Source: Bacillus niameyensis (GTDB lineage Bacteria; Bacillota; Bacilli; Bacillales; Bacillaceae_C). From it: DNA of 64,000 nt. Each line of letters begins with the position of its first letter. Position 1 is the first letter of the stretch. Below, one piece after another: positions 28,719 through 38,449 of this stretch. A program made the position numbers and the translations under genes. The stretch is from positions 919,752 through 983,751 of the forward strand of contig NZ_LN831197.1 in assembly GCF_001375535.1 (NCBI RefSeq), written 5' to 3'. The notes below the pieces were generated by a model. It worked only from the letters and a program-made list of their open reading frames with translations, made no database searches and was not told the DNA's origin.

Positions 28719-29309
28719 TCAATTTGTTGATAGCTGTTCCATATATTTCGCTGCATCTTTAGGAGGCATATTTTCAAGAATCTTAGCTAAGGATTGAGTT
28801 CCAATATTAGATAGTATTTTCAACGCCTCTTCATCTTTCATTTCTAAAATGATCGGTGCTGATTTTTTTGGTGACATTGCCTCATAAGTGGAGACAATAT
28901 CTTTAAATGCTCGCTTCTCTTCCTCTCGCATCTGCTTCAACTCATCAATTGTAGCTTCTAAACTTTTTTGTTGTTGTACGTATCGTTCTTTTTCTATTTC
29001 CTTATTCTCCAGTTGCTTCTTCAACTGGTCAATTTGCGCATTTTTATTTTGAATTTCCGCATCTAGATTGATGATTTTCGTTTCAAACTCTTCTAGGTTT
29101 TGCTTTTCTTCTTTTGCAATCATTCCAGACAGAATAGGAACTTTTTCACCAAGCTCTTTTGCTTTTTGAAAGACATTTACTCCGGCAATAGAAGCAATTA
29201 AAAGACTCAAAAAAAGAGCAAACAAAAGCGGAATCAAAACCCAATAAATGAAGCGTTGAAAAGAGCTTACTTCCTTTTCTACGGTTTGTTTGTTTAAGGC
29301 CTTTTCCAC
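28719..29309 (-). CDS. ylxF: YlxF, MotE-like membrane coiled-coil protein
   Basis: A 196-residue protein between fliJ and fliK, the position of B. subtilis ylxF. One membrane helix (about residues 22-45), an extracytoplasmic coiled coil (70-135), and a C-terminal MgtE-N-like domain with YEAMSPKKSAPIILEMKDEEA and LSNIGTQSLAKILENMPPKDA. Such proteins resemble MotE, a chaperone of stator proteins in other bacteria; the role here is not proven. The start is a GTG at 29309 preceded by AGGTGA. Confidence 0.85.
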   Translation of the reverse strand: MEKALNKQTVEKEVSSFQRFIYWVLIPLLFALFLSLLIASIAGVNVFQKAKELGEKVPILSGMIAKEEKQNLEEFETKIINLDAEIQNKNAQIDQLKKQLENKEIEKERYVQQQKSLEATIDELKQMREEEKRAFKDIVSTYEAMSPKKSAPIILEMKDEEALKILSNIGTQSLAKILENMPPKDAAKYMEQLSTN

Positions 29310-29317
29310 TTGTTCAC

Positions 29318-29764
29318 CTAGCTTCCTCCCCGATAATAATATTGCTGTGAAGAAAATTCATCGAGGTTCTTATTTTCTATTTCGTTTAGCATTTGCTTAT
29401 AGAGATTCATACTTTTCTCTTTTAGAGTTTCATATTTCTTCACTTCTATATTGCATTCTTTTAACTTCTCTTCATACCAAGCCATCGTATTCCGAGCACG
29501 GTTAACGAGTGTTTGAGCATGTTCAATTGATTTTTCAAGATTGAAAATAAATTGCTGATAATGTCTAATCTTGTGAACTGACAATCCGCTTGCTAATTCA
29601 TTTAATTGATATTGTTCTAGATCTTCTTTTTTCTTTAATAGTTCATAAAGACTTTCAGCTGCAATAGTAAATTTCTTCACAGAGTCTTGATACAAACCAA
29701 GAGCTTGCTCTTTTTCGTTTTCTTTTAAATTTAATATTTTTTGGAATTTATATTTGTAGCTCAA
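29318..29764 (-). CDS. fliJ: Flagellar export chaperone FliJ
   Basis: Coiled-coil stalk of the flagellar export ATPase that connects FliI to FlhA. The 148-residue protein is almost wholly helical and charged, beginning MSYKYKFQKILNLKENEKEQ, the usual FliJ start. The start codon is a TTG at 29764 that overlaps the fliI stop by four bases, with GGGTGAAATG upstream. Confidence 0.92.
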   Translation of the reverse strand: MSYKYKFQKILNLKENEKEQALGLYQDSVKKFTIAAESLYELLKKKEDLEQYQLNELASGLSVHKIRHYQQFIFNLEKSIEHAQTLVNRARNTMAWYEEKLKECNIEVKKYETLKEKSMNLYKQMLNEIENKNLDEFSSQQYYYRGGS

Positions 29765-31083
29765 TTCATTTCACCCGTTCTTGCCAAATGAATTAATGAT
29801 TGAATACTATCATCAATAGAAATCTTCTCATCTGTTGCTTGTTTTAAAAACGAGACAATGTTTGGATACATTTGAATAGCCTCGTCAATTTCTTTTGACG
29901 CACCTCGTTTATAGGCTCCAATATTAATCAAATCTTCTGAGTTTGTATAAATGCTTAATAAGTCTCGAATTCTATTCGCTGCAATTTGATGTTCTTTCGT
30001 CGCCAGACCGCTCATTAATCTACTTATACTTTTCAATATATTTATAGCTGGGAATTGACCTTTATTAGCTAGATTCCGATCAAGCACAATATGTCCATCC
30101 AAAATCCCTCGTACCGCATCCGCAATTGGTTCATTCATATCGTCACCATCGACTAAAACTGTATAAAAGGCTGTGATCGACCCATTTTCATTCGTCCCTG
30201 TTCGCTCCATTAATTGTGGAAGAATCGAAAATACGGAAGGAGTATATCCTTTTGTTGCTGGCGGTTCTCCGACTGCAAGGCCTACTTCTCTTTGTCCCAT
30301 TGCTACCCTTGTAACAGAATCCATCATAAACATGACATCTTTGCCTTTATCACGGAAATATTCAGCAATTGCAGTTGCCGTGAAAGCTCCTTTTATTCGC
30401 ATTAGTGCTGGCATATCAGATGTTGCCGCAACAATGATTGATTTTTGCAATCCTTCTGGTCCGAGATCCCGTTCAATAAACTCCCTTACTTCTCTTCCCC
30501 GTTCTCCAATTAGTGCAATAACATTAATATCTGCCTTCGTATTACGGGCGATCATACCAAGTAATGTACTTTTACCAACCCCACTACCGGCAAAAATCCC
30601 GAGTCTTTGTCCTTTGCCTACAGTTAACAAACTGTCAATTGGACGGACACCTACTTCCAATTTTTCTGAGATTGGCGGTCTATTTAAAGGGTTAGGTGGA
30701 TTTCTGTCTGCATCAGTTGTTGTCATACCTGTTGGTAATCCCATTCCATCAATAGGATTACCTAATGAATCTACTACTCTGCCAATTAATTCTGGACCCA
30801 CCTTAATTTGTAATGGTTTAGACGTTGCTTCCACAAGACTACCTGGAGCAATCTCTCGAATGTGAGTATATGGCATCAAAATTATATGCTGTTCTTTGAA
30901 TCCAACTACCTCGGCTATAATTTTCCGTTTCGTTCCATTTCCAACATGAATGTAGCAAACATCACCAATCGAACTTTCTGGTCCAATGGATTCGATCATT
31001 AACCCTACAACCCTACTGACCTTTCCATACCTCTTATATGTGTTGACCGTTTTAATAAGTGGAATTAAGTCTTTTGCTCTCAT
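29761..31083 (-). CDS. fliI: Flagellar export ATPase FliI
   Basis: F1-beta-like ATPase that energises flagellar export. The 440-residue protein has Walker A in GIFAGSGVGKSTLLGMIAR, the ALIGERGREVREF segment, Walker B in VMFMMDSVTRVAMGQREVG, and PSVFSILPQLMERTG. It overlaps fliH (ATGA) and fliJ by four bases each, so FliH-FliI-FliJ are coupled. Confidence 0.97.
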   Translation of the reverse strand: MRAKDLIPLIKTVNTYKRYGKVSRVVGLMIESIGPESSIGDVCYIHVGNGTKRKIIAEVVGFKEQHIILMPYTHIREIAPGSLVEATSKPLQIKVGPELIGRVVDSLGNPIDGMGLPTGMTTTDADRNPPNPLNRPPISEKLEVGVRPIDSLLTVGKGQRLGIFAGSGVGKSTLLGMIARNTKADINVIALIGERGREVREFIERDLGPEGLQKSIIVAATSDMPALMRIKGAFTATAIAEYFRDKGKDVMFMMDSVTRVAMGQREVGLAVGEPPATKGYTPSVFSILPQLMERTGTNENGSITAFYTVLVDGDDMNEPIADAVRGILDGHIVLDRNLANKGQFPAINILKSISRLMSGLATKEHQIAANRIRDLLSIYTNSEDLINIGAYKRGASKEIDEAIQMYPNIVSFLKQATDEKISIDDSIQSLIHLARTGEMN

Positions 31084-31844
31084 TTATTTTCACCGTCAAG
31101 CAATTCTAGTAATTTCCCTTTCAATTCAGTAAGTTGACTGGAAATACTTGCATCAATCCTGCCGTTTTCGGATTCGATAAAACAGGCATCTTCATCTAAC
31201 TCTGTATCGGGATATATATATAATTGAACTTCTTTTGGAAATACAGCTTCCAACTCTTGTTTTTCTTTCACAAGAAATTCATAGTGTATAGGATTTACGT
31301 GTAGTTGGATTTCCTGCGAATCCTTTGCCTCTTTAATCGTCTTTTTAACTAGTCCAACAAAACTTTCAGGCTTATCCGTTAAACTACACTGAATAATCTT
31401 CTCTGCTGAAGCAATAGCAATCTGCAAAATATCAGTTTCTGAGCTTTCAATATGTTCATGAAATGCCACTTTTGACTGTTCGACTATTTTTTGTGCACTT
31501 TCTATAACCTCTACATATTCAGCTTTCCCTTGAAGTCTTCCATCAGCAATCCCGATCTGCAGTCCTTCTTCATAAGCACGCTCCATGAGATTTTTCTTTT
31601 CTTGAACCCATTCTTCTTGTTGCTTATTTATATTTTCAAGGCACATATCGGCTTGCTTCTTTGCTTGTTCCAGAATCAATGACGCCTCTTTTTTAGCATT
31701 TGAGAGGATTGTTTGACGTTCTTCTTCATAGAATGAGGGCTCTATTACTGCCTGTTGATCATTCTCAATCCGAATATTCTTCACGTGAATAACCTTCGTA
31801 TTCTCATACGCGGAAAAAGATTTATTCTTGAACAACCTAGACAA
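31080..31844 (-). CDS. fliH: Flagellar export ATPase regulator FliH
   Basis: Stator of the export ATPase, binding FliI and the C ring. The ~254-residue protein is a long helix with AxxxG-like repeats in the middle and a C-terminal domain (LDEDACFIESENGRIDASI) like V/F-ATPase peripheral stalk subunits. Start is uncertain: the TTG at 31844 lies at good spacing from GGAGGAG and gives an eight-base overlap with fliG, while an ATG at 31853 directly abuts the same GGAGGAG. Confidence 0.9.
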   Translation of the reverse strand: MSRLFKNKSFSAYENTKVIHVKNIRIENDQQAVIEPSFYEEERQTILSNAKKEASLILEQAKKQADMCLENINKQQEEWVQEKKNLMERAYEEGLQIGIADGRLQGKAEYVEVIESAQKIVEQSKVAFHEHIESSETDILQIAIASAEKIIQCSLTDKPESFVGLVKKTIKEAKDSQEIQLHVNPIHYEFLVKEKQELEAVFPKEVQLYIYPDTELDEDACFIESENGRIDASISSQLTELKGKLLELLDGENK

Positions 31845-32844
31845 TAATATCATCTCCTCCACCACGTGCTACAATGATTTCTCCAGAATCCTCCAGTCTG
31901 CGGATAATCCCAACAATTTTCGATTGAGCTTCCTCTACATCACGCAATCTCACTGGACCCATAAATTCCATTTCTTCTTTTATCGTTTCTACCATCCGGG
32001 CAGACATATTTCGATACACAATTTCTTTCACTTCCTCACTAGAAATCTTAAGCGCCAAAATTAAGTCTTCATTTTCGCATTCACGAATAATACGTTGGAT
32101 GGAACGATTATCAAGAGTGACTATATCTTCAAATACAAACATTCGTTTTTTAATCTCTTCCGCTAAATCGGGATCTTCAATTCCGAGTGCATCTAGAATC
32201 GTTTTTTCCGTCGCACGATCAACACCGTTTAGAACTTCAACAACTGTTTCAATTCCTCCGGTTTGCGTATAATCATGTGTAACTGTTGTGGAAAGTTTTC
32301 TTTCCAAAATTGATTCAACTTCGCTTATTACCTCTGGAGAAGTACTGTCCATAACAGCGATTCTCCTTGCAATATCCGTTTGCATGTTTTGAGGTAATTC
32401 CGAGAGAATTTGACCTGCTTTTTCTGGATCTAAATACGACAAAATTAAAGCTATCGTTTGCGGATGTTCATTCTGAATAAAATTCAAAATTTGTGCTGCA
32501 TCTGCCTTCCTTGCAAAGTCAAATGGACGAACTTGCAAGGAAGACGTTAGTCTATTGATAATCGCCAAGGCTTGTTCTTCCCCAAGCGCCTTCTCTAACA
32601 CGGTTTTTGCGTAACCTATTCCTCCTTGCGAAATATAATCTTGTGCCATCGCAATATTATGAAATTCATCAAGAACATCTTCCTTCGCAGATGATTCAAC
32701 TTTTCGAACACCAGAGATTTCCAATGTTAATTTTTCAATTTCTTCTTCTGATAGATGCTTATAAACAGATGAAGCCACATCTGGACCCAGAGAAATTAAG
32801 AGAATAGCAGCTTTTTGTTTGCCAGACAATCCTTTTTTTGACAA
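31837..32844 (-). CDS. fliG: Flagellar motor switch protein FliG
   Basis: C-ring protein that contacts the stator and generates torque. The 335-residue protein has the N-terminal domain (LSGKQKAAILLISLGPDVAS), the middle EHPQTIALILSYLDPEKAGQ with the EHPQ motif, and the C-terminal torque helix with MFVFEDIVTLDNRSIQRIIR and FMGPVRLRDVEEAQ. The start is a TTG at 32844 with AGGAGG seven bases upstream; the frame extends ten codons further up but through Gly-rich, unconserved sequence covering the ribosome binding site. Confidence 0.96.
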   Translation of the reverse strand: MSKKGLSGKQKAAILLISLGPDVASSVYKHLSEEEIEKLTLEISGVRKVESSAKEDVLDEFHNIAMAQDYISQGGIGYAKTVLEKALGEEQALAIINRLTSSLQVRPFDFARKADAAQILNFIQNEHPQTIALILSYLDPEKAGQILSELPQNMQTDIARRIAVMDSTSPEVISEVESILERKLSTTVTHDYTQTGGIETVVEVLNGVDRATEKTILDALGIEDPDLAEEIKKRMFVFEDIVTLDNRSIQRIIRECENEDLILALKISSEEVKEIVYRNMSARMVETIKEEMEFMGPVRLRDVEEAQSKIVGIIRRLEDSGEIIVARGGGDDIIV

Positions 32845-32855
32845 CTTTATCCCTC

Positions 32856-34448
32856 CTAATCCTCCGCCAACCAAGTCCGCAATAGTTTAGCAAACTCATC
32901 AGGCTTTTCCTTGGCGAGTTTTTCCAATTGTTTTTTACGAATGTGTGAATCCGATAAATTTTCCTCTTGAAGCTCAGGTATGTCAATCGGGGCATCGACA
33001 ATCTCATCTGTAAAATCATCTTCCTCTTCTTCATGCACTTTCTTACTTCTTACTAGGAAAAATAATAATATTCCGATGACTGTTAGCAGCAACCCTCCGA
33101 CGATATAAACCCACCAAGGAATCTTGTTCCCAGGAGAATCTGAAATTTCTACTTTTCCGTTAAAAGGCTGAACTGAAACCATAATTTTGCTTTCAACGGA
33201 TTCATCAGAGAGGTCCGTTCCTACATTTTTATCAATCGACGTTTTTACTATAGTCGATAAAATATCGCGAATATCTTGTCTTCTCTCTTCAGGAAAAGAA
33301 TTAACATCATCGGGATTTGGAGGTTCTACCATTACTTGGATGCCAAGATCACGAATTTTATATGGACTTTCAACTATCTGCTTATGGATTCTATTAATTT
33401 CATTATTTATAGTTTCCTCTGTTTTTTCATAGTCTCCGTTTGAATTAGTGCCTTCTAGGTATTGGGTTCCACCAGTATCTGTCTCGTCCCCTGTCGGCGG
33501 GATTCCTCCAGCTTGATCTCCATTTCCTGTATATGTTTCGGTAATTCGATGGGCACTAATGGCCAGACCACTCATACTATCTTCATCTACGGGTGAAACT
33601 AAATTTTCATCGCGATTTTCTTGAGTAAAGTCGATATCTGCAGTGACAGATGTTACAACTTTATCAAAGCCCATTAATGTTCCTAACATATTTTGAACTT
33701 GACGCTGAATGTCTCTTTCAATTTCTTTTTTTATCTGCATTTGTTGCGTTATACCATTATCAGCATATTGGCTTTGATTCAGATCAAAATATTCTAGGAA
33801 TTGATTACGAATCACAATATTTTCAACGGGCAAACTAGGAACACTTTTTGCGACTAGGTGATAAAGAGATTGAATTTGCTTTTCATTAAATTGATATCCT
33901 GGTTTTGTTTGAAGAATAATAGAAGCTGATGCTTCTTCATTAGCATCATTCAAGAATATCCCTTTATTAGGTAAATTAAGCATAACTTTAGCCTGTTGGA
34001 CCCCATCAACAGTCTTAATTAATTCAGCTAATTCCGTTTGCATTGCACTAAGCTTTAATACATTAAACTCATTATCGGTCATCCCAAAGCCAGCGTTCTC
34101 TCCAAAGAACGAATAGTCGATATTCCCCGTCTTTGGAATACCTTCAGCTGCAAGTTCTACTTTCAGTGACTCAACATTTTCTTTCGGAACTTTAATGGTT
34201 GTCCCGCCATTTGAAATTTCCGATTTAATCCCTTTCGAATCTAAGTTCTCTTTGATTGAACCTGTTTCTTGAGGTGTCATATTAGAATAGAGAGGTACAA
34301 AAGTAGTTTTTGTAGAAAAATATATAATACCGAAACCTAAAAGCAAAACTGCTAGTACAGAGCCAATTAAAAGTGCTTTTTGATTCCCTGTCCTGTTTAT
34401 CCAAAATTCTTTTAATCTTTCAATCTGTTTATTTATTGATTCTCTCAT
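32856..34448 (-). CDS. fliF: Flagellar MS-ring protein FliF
   Basis: Forms the MS ring that founds the basal body. The 530-residue protein has two membrane helices (about 24-45 and 430-452), the periplasmic-type ring-building domains with PLYSNMTPQETGSIKENLDS and VLKLSAMQTELAELIKTVDG, and a C-terminal cytoplasmic FliG-binding tail ending EFAKLLRTWLAED. The ATG at 34448 has AAGGGG upstream. It is separated from fliE by 122 AT-rich bases. Confidence 0.96.
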   Translation of the reverse strand: MRESINKQIERLKEFWINRTGNQKALLIGSVLAVLLLGFGIIYFSTKTTFVPLYSNMTPQETGSIKENLDSKGIKSEISNGGTTIKVPKENVESLKVELAAEGIPKTGNIDYSFFGENAGFGMTDNEFNVLKLSAMQTELAELIKTVDGVQQAKVMLNLPNKGIFLNDANEEASASIILQTKPGYQFNEKQIQSLYHLVAKSVPSLPVENIVIRNQFLEYFDLNQSQYADNGITQQMQIKKEIERDIQRQVQNMLGTLMGFDKVVTSVTADIDFTQENRDENLVSPVDEDSMSGLAISAHRITETYTGNGDQAGGIPPTGDETDTGGTQYLEGTNSNGDYEKTEETINNEINRIHKQIVESPYKIRDLGIQVMVEPPNPDDVNSFPEERRQDIRDILSTIVKTSIDKNVGTDLSDESVESKIMVSVQPFNGKVEISDSPGNKIPWWVYIVGGLLLTVIGILLFFLVRSKKVHEEEEDDFTDEIVDAPIDIPELQEENLSDSHIRKKQLEKLAKEKPDEFAKLLRTWLAED

Positions 34449-34570
34449 TTATAAGCCCCTTACCAAATTACATTTGAAACAAATATGGACTAGAACCTTA
34501 TCTTTACAAAAAGCAAAAAAAATAATACTTTTGTTAAAATATAGTAAAAGGTTCGGAATATTTCCCGATA

Positions 34571-34879
34571 TTATACTTGCATCCTCATCATTTCTTGATA
34601 TGCTTCAACTGCCTTATTTCGAATTTCTAACGCTGCTTGCATCGTGATAGATGCTTTTTGTGCAGTGATCATCACATCGTGCAATTCGATATTTTCACCT
34701 TGTATCAATTTTTGCGTTGAGTTACTAGAATCAATTTGAGCTTGATTTACCTCATCCATTGCTTTTTTAAGCATATTTCCAAAGCTATTTTCTTTAGATG
34801 TTGTAGCTACTTGATTTTGACTGACGTTTTTAATTGGGAATAATTGAGCATTTGCAACAGTACCATTTTGAATAATCAT
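34571..34879 (-). CDS. fliE: Flagellar hook-basal body complex protein FliE
   Basis: Adaptor between the MS ring and the rod. The 102-residue protein has the typical C-terminal helices with LHDVMITAQKASITMQAALE and RNKAVEAYQEMMRMQV. The ATG at 34879 has GGGGAGGA upstream. Third gene of the operon, after flgB and flgC, as in B. subtilis. Confidence 0.96.
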   Translation of the reverse strand: MIIQNGTVANAQLFPIKNVSQNQVATTSKENSFGNMLKKAMDEVNQAQIDSSNSTQKLIQGENIELHDVMITAQKASITMQAALEIRNKAVEAYQEMMRMQV

Positions 34880-34905
34880 AATAGATCCTCCCCTTGGATA
34901 AATTC

Positions 34906-35346
34906 TTACTTACCAAGCTCTAGTGCTTTAGTGTACATTGACTTTGTTGCATTAAATACTGTGACATTCGCCTCATACGATCGTGTTGCGCTAATTAAAT
35001 CAACCATTTCACGAAGTGGATCAACATTCGGTAATTGTACATAACCCTCTTCATTTGCTTCTGGATGATTTGGGTCGTAAACAAGCTGATAAGGGGAGTC
35101 ATCTTCGACTATTTTCGACACCTTGACACCATTCAGTTGATTTTCCGCTTTTTGAAGGAAAGATGAAAAAGAAGAACCTTGCGGCTGCATGACAACCATT
35201 TTTCTCGTATATGGCTGCCACTGTCCATTTACATACTTTCCACGTGTTGTATCCACATTAGCCATATTGGATGATATAGTATCCATTCTTAAGCGTTGTG
35301 CCGTTAATGCTGAGGATGTTATTCCCATGCCTTTGAACATTGACAC
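34906..35346 (-). CDS. flgC: Flagellar proximal rod protein FlgC
   Basis: Rod subunit. The 146-residue protein has ITSSALTAQRLRMDTISSN with the N-terminal rod signature, NVDTTRGKYV, and the C-terminal heptad segment VDLISATRSYEANVTVFNAT. The start is a GTG at 35346 with GGAGG eight bases upstream; an ATG two codons later is spaced too far from it. Confidence 0.95.
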   Translation of the reverse strand: MSMFKGMGITSSALTAQRLRMDTISSNMANVDTTRGKYVNGQWQPYTRKMVVMQPQGSSFSSFLQKAENQLNGVKVSKIVEDDSPYQLVYDPNHPEANEEGYVQLPNVDPLREMVDLISATRSYEANVTVFNATKSMYTKALELGK

Positions 35347-35347
35347 G

Positions 35348-35737
35348 TTACCTTCCTCCTTTAATTACATTAGAAAGTGATGAAAAATTCCCATTAAGCC
35401 TTTCAATCAATGCTTGATAATAGATTTGATTCTGGGCTAAATCTGACATTTCTTGATCAACATCGACATTATTCCCGTTATCTTGATACTGCAGATTTTG
35501 TTTTGTAAATATTTTAGGTGTACTGTTGGAAGTATTTAAATCCAAATGACGAGAATCTGTTCTGTTCAAGTTTAGCGTTTTATTAGCATCCTCTAAAACC
35601 TGACGAAACTCTACCCCTTTTGACTTATAATTAGGCACATCTACATTTGCAATATTTTGCGCTATGACTTTATGCTTAACCGCTGAGTAGTTTAAACCAT
35701 TTTCCAGTGACCGTATTGTGTTGGAAAATAATTCCAT
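35348..35737 (-). CDS. flgB: Flagellar proximal rod protein FlgB
   Basis: Rod subunit and first gene of the fla/che operon. The 129-residue protein has LNYSAVKHKVIAQNIANVD and the C-terminal YYQALIERLNGNFSSLSNVI. The ATG at 35737, with GGTGG just upstream, gives the B. subtilis length; an in-frame GTG four codons upstream has no ribosome binding site. A candidate sigma-A promoter lies at 35789-35817. Confidence 0.95.
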   Translation of the reverse strand: MELFSNTIRSLENGLNYSAVKHKVIAQNIANVDVPNYKSKGVEFRQVLEDANKTLNLNRTDSRHLDLNTSNSTPKIFTKQNLQYQDNGNNVDVDQEMSDLAQNQIYYQALIERLNGNFSSLSNVIKGGR

Positions 35738-35788
35738 TTCTTCCACCACTTTCTATATTAATCTATCTTTAGACAAAATTCTACTATA

Positions 35789-35817
35789 ATTGTATTACTA
35801 ATGTAACATTTCGTCCA
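35789..35817 (-). promoter_or_regulatory. Candidate sigma-A promoter of the fla/che operon
   Basis: On the minus strand TGGACG (35812-35817), 17 bases, TACAAT (35789-35794), about 50 bases upstream of flgB. The -10 is a five of six match and the -35 four of six. It would drive the ~27-kb operon down to swrB. Confidence 0.5.
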
Positions 35818-36031
35818 TATATCCTGACACAATTTTTATGACAGATTCTAGTAACTAAACCTCATTTAGGACTTGAGAACCATTCCTTTTAACCTGAATA
35901 CACATTTTTGTTAAAAACAGAGTTGCTTGAAACTTCAATTAAATATGCGTATATTAGACCTACCCTACTTGAATGGCAGAAGTCCAGATTTCAAAAGATA
36001 TGACAAAACTCACTTTTCACCCTTCCTAAGC

Positions 36032-36066
36032 AAAAAAAAGACTGCCATTGATCAGGCAGTCTTTTT
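36032..36066 (-). terminator. Intrinsic terminator after codY
   Basis: AAAAAGACTGCC (36035-36046) pairs with GGCAGTCTTTTT (36055-36066) around an eight-base loop and ends in a run of eight T on the minus strand. It separates the xerC-hslV-hslU-codY operon from fla/che. Confidence 0.92.
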
Positions 36067-36074
36067 AAAAGAAC

Positions 36075-36851
36075 TTAAGATTTAAGCTGTTCAAGTTCTT
36101 TAAGAAATTTAGAATTTAGAACCTTGATGTAAGTACCCTTCATACCTAGTGAACGGGATTCAATGACTCCAGCACTTTCCAATTTCCTTAAAGCATTTAC
36201 AATAACAGAACGTGTTATACCAACGCGATCAGCAATCTTAGAAGCAACTAACAATCCTTCTGTACCATTCAATTCCTCGAATATATGTTCAATCGCTTCA
36301 AGTTCACTATAAGATAATGAACTAATGGCCATTTGAACAACAGCTCTGCTTCTAGCCTCTTCTTCAATTTCCTCTGATTTTTCACGTAAAATTTCCATAC
36401 CGACTACAGTCGCTCCATATTCAGCCAAGATTAAGTCATCATCATTAAATTCTTTTTCCAGGCGAGCAAGGATTAAAGTACCTAGTCTCTCTCCACCACC
36501 GACAATTGGCACAATTGTTGTTAAGCTATTCGAGAATAAATCTTTATTTTCTTCCGGAAACGCAGTGTAGTTACTTTCCATGCCCAAGTTGGATGAAGTT
36601 TCCGTTACATTAAACAAGGAATTAGTATATTCTTCCGGAAATTGTCTATCTTCTAACATTTTTTTCATTCTGTCATTTTCAATTTGTACGTTGATGGCAA
36701 AACCAAGTAATTTTCCTCTGCGGCTTAATACGAATGTATTAGCTTCAATAACACTGCTTAACGTTTCTGCCATTTCATTAAAATTAACATTTTTCCCAGC
36801 TGCTTTTTGTAGCATAGCATTGATTGTTCTAGTTCTTGATAATAATTCCAT
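36075..36851 (-). CDS. codY: GTP- and branched-chain-amino-acid-sensing repressor CodY
   Basis: Global nutritional repressor that responds to GTP and Ile/Leu/Val. The 258-residue protein begins [20 protein letters not shown], has a GAF domain (to ~155) and a C-terminal winged helix with [20 protein letters not shown] followed by [15 protein letters not shown]. The ATG at 36851 has AAGGAGG upstream; the longer frame above it is not conserved. Last gene of xerC-hslV-hslU-codY. In B. subtilis CodY also represses the fla/che promoter just downstream. Confidence 0.97.
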   Translation of the reverse strand: MELLSRTRTINAMLQKAAGKNVNFNEMAETLSSVIEANTFVLSRRGKLLGFAINVQIENDRMKKMLEDRQFPEEYTNSLFNVTETSSNLGMESNYTAFPEENKDLFSNSLTTIVPIVGGGERLGTLILARLEKEFNDDDLILAEYGATVVGMEILREKSEEIEEEARSRAVVQMAISSLSYSELEAIEHIFEELNGTEGLLVASKIADRVGITRSVIVNALRKLESAGVIESRSLGMKGTYIKVLNSKFLKELEQLKS

Positions 36852-36988
36852 CTTACTTATTTCCTCCTTGAGTGTAATTATTACGATCATTTAATTGAAT
36901 CTCTTAGCATTAATATTACGATGTTCGATAGAGGTTTTACTATCATGTTTATTGATATAGATGTGACTTGTTAGTAGGAATTAAGCCA

Positions 36989-38407
36989 TTATAAAATAAA
37001 TTGACTCAAATCTTTATTTTTGGAAATGACTGCTAATTTCTCATCCACATAATCTCTAGTAATGGAGACTTTATCCAAAGCTACATCTGGGGCTTCAAAC
37101 GAAAGATCTTCAAGAAGCTTTTCCATAATGGTATGCAGTCTTCTAGCGCCAATATTATCAGTCTCCTGATTTACATTAAAGGCAATTTCTGCAAGTCTGT
37201 GAATAGCATCGTCTGTAAAATCAATTTGTATACCTTCTGTTTCAAGAAGTGCGATATATTGTTTAATAATCGCATTATCTGGCTCTGTAAGAATTCTCAC
37301 AAAGTCCTCCGGAGATAATTTTTCCAATTCCACTCGAATCGGAAACCTTCCTTGTAGCTCAGGAATTAAGTCAGATGGTTTCGAAATATGAAAAGCACCC
37401 GCCCCAATAAAAAGAATATGATCTGTCTTAACAGGCCCATATTTCGTTACAACTGTTGATCCTTCAACAATAGGAAGAATATCTCTTTGCACTCCTTCTC
37501 TTGATACATCTGCGGAAGCAGAACCACTGTTTTTACTAGCTATTTTATCAATTTCGTCAATGAATATAATACCTGTCTGTTCAGCCCTAAAAATAGCTGT
37601 TTGAGTTACTTCATCCATATCAATTAACTTTTGCGCTTCATCGTTCGTTAAAACTACACGCGCTTCTTTCACAGGCAATTTACGCTTCTTCTTTTTCTTC
37701 GGAATGAGGCTACCAAGTGCATCTTGCATAGAGACTCCCATTTGTTCCATACCCGAACCTTGAAGCATATCAAACATTGAAGGTTGTTGTTCTTCCACTT
37801 CCACTTGAACTAGCTCATTTTCCAATTCGCCATTAGCAAGCTTTTCTGTTATTACCCTTCGTTTTTCCCTTAAACTCATTTCCTCTTGATTATCATCATT
37901 ATCGTTAGAGGAATCTTGGTTTTGGTTACCAAAGATCATTTCGAATGGATTTTTGAAGTTTTCCGTTTTTTTCTTAGAAGGGACAAGTAGTTTAACAAGT
38001 CGTTCATTAGCCTGTTTTTCAGCCTGGGCTTTAACAACTGCCATTTTTTCTTCTTTTACAACCCTTATCGACGTCTCCATTAAATCTCTGACCATTGATT
38101 CTACGTCGCGGCCAACGTAGCCGACTTCCGTAAACTTGGTCGCTTCGACTTTAATAAATGGAGCTCGAACTAGTTTTGCAAGCCTTCTAGCTATTTCCGT
38201 CTTCCCCACACCAGTCGGCCCAATCATTAAAATATTCTTCGGAATAATTTCATCTCGTATATCTGAGTTTAATAATCCACGACGATAACGATTTCGAAGA
38301 GCAACTGCAACAGCTCTTTTAGCATCTCTTTGTCCAATAATGTATTGATCAAGTTTTTCAACAATTTGACGAGGTGTCATATTCAAGCCTCTTTGTTCAT
38401 TCACCAA
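36989..38407 (-). CDS. hslU: ATP-dependent protease ATPase subunit HslU (ClpY)
   Basis: Hexameric AAA+ unfoldase that feeds substrates to HslV. The 472-residue protein has the N-terminal [20 protein letters not shown], Walker [16 protein letters not shown] pore motif, an inserted I domain (~140-240), Walker [12 protein letters not shown] and the C-terminal DLSQFIL tail that activates HslV. The start is a TTG at 38407 or the adjacent GTG at 38404, both served by AGGAGGGGAT. It is followed by codY. Confidence 0.95.
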   Translation of the reverse strand: MVNEQRGLNMTPRQIVEKLDQYIIGQRDAKRAVAVALRNRYRRGLLNSDIRDEIIPKNILMIGPTGVGKTEIARRLAKLVRAPFIKVEATKFTEVGYVGRDVESMVRDLMETSIRVVKEEKMAVVKAQAEKQANERLVKLLVPSKKKTENFKNPFEMIFGNQNQDSSNDNDDNQEEMSLREKRRVITEKLANGELENELVQVEVEEQQPSMFDMLQGSGMEQMGVSMQDALGSLIPKKKKKRKLPVKEARVVLTNDEAQKLIDMDEVTQTAIFRAEQTGIIFIDEIDKIASKNSGSASADVSREGVQRDILPIVEGSTVVTKYGPVKTDHILFIGAGAFHISKPSDLIPELQGRFPIRVELEKLSPEDFVRILTEPDNAIIKQYIALLETEGIQIDFTDDAIHRLAEIAFNVNQETDNIGARRLHTIMEKLLEDLSFEAPDVALDKVSITRDYVDEKLAVISKNKDLSQFIL

Positions 38408-38449
38408 ACTATCCCCTCCTAAAAAGCGAATTTTTTCAGATCCATCGTT

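Larger units (their letters stand above)
35738..36074. other. Intergenic region codY-flgB
   Basis: This 337-base AT-rich gap contains the codY terminator (36032-36066) and the candidate fla/che promoter (35789-35817). I searched by eye for a sigma-D promoter (TAAA, about 15 bases, GCCGATAT), which B. subtilis has here, and found none. No small gene is apparent. Confidence 0.6.

Noticed and set aside
30173-30865. Plus-strand open frame of 230 codons opposite fliI
   Set aside because: It is a shadow of the strongly conserved fliI coding frame, with no ribosome binding site or recognisable motif.
35738-36031. Sigma-D promoter upstream of flgB, as in B. subtilis
   Set aside because: No TAAA followed about 15 bases later by GCCGATAT-like sequence was found by eye on the minus strand.
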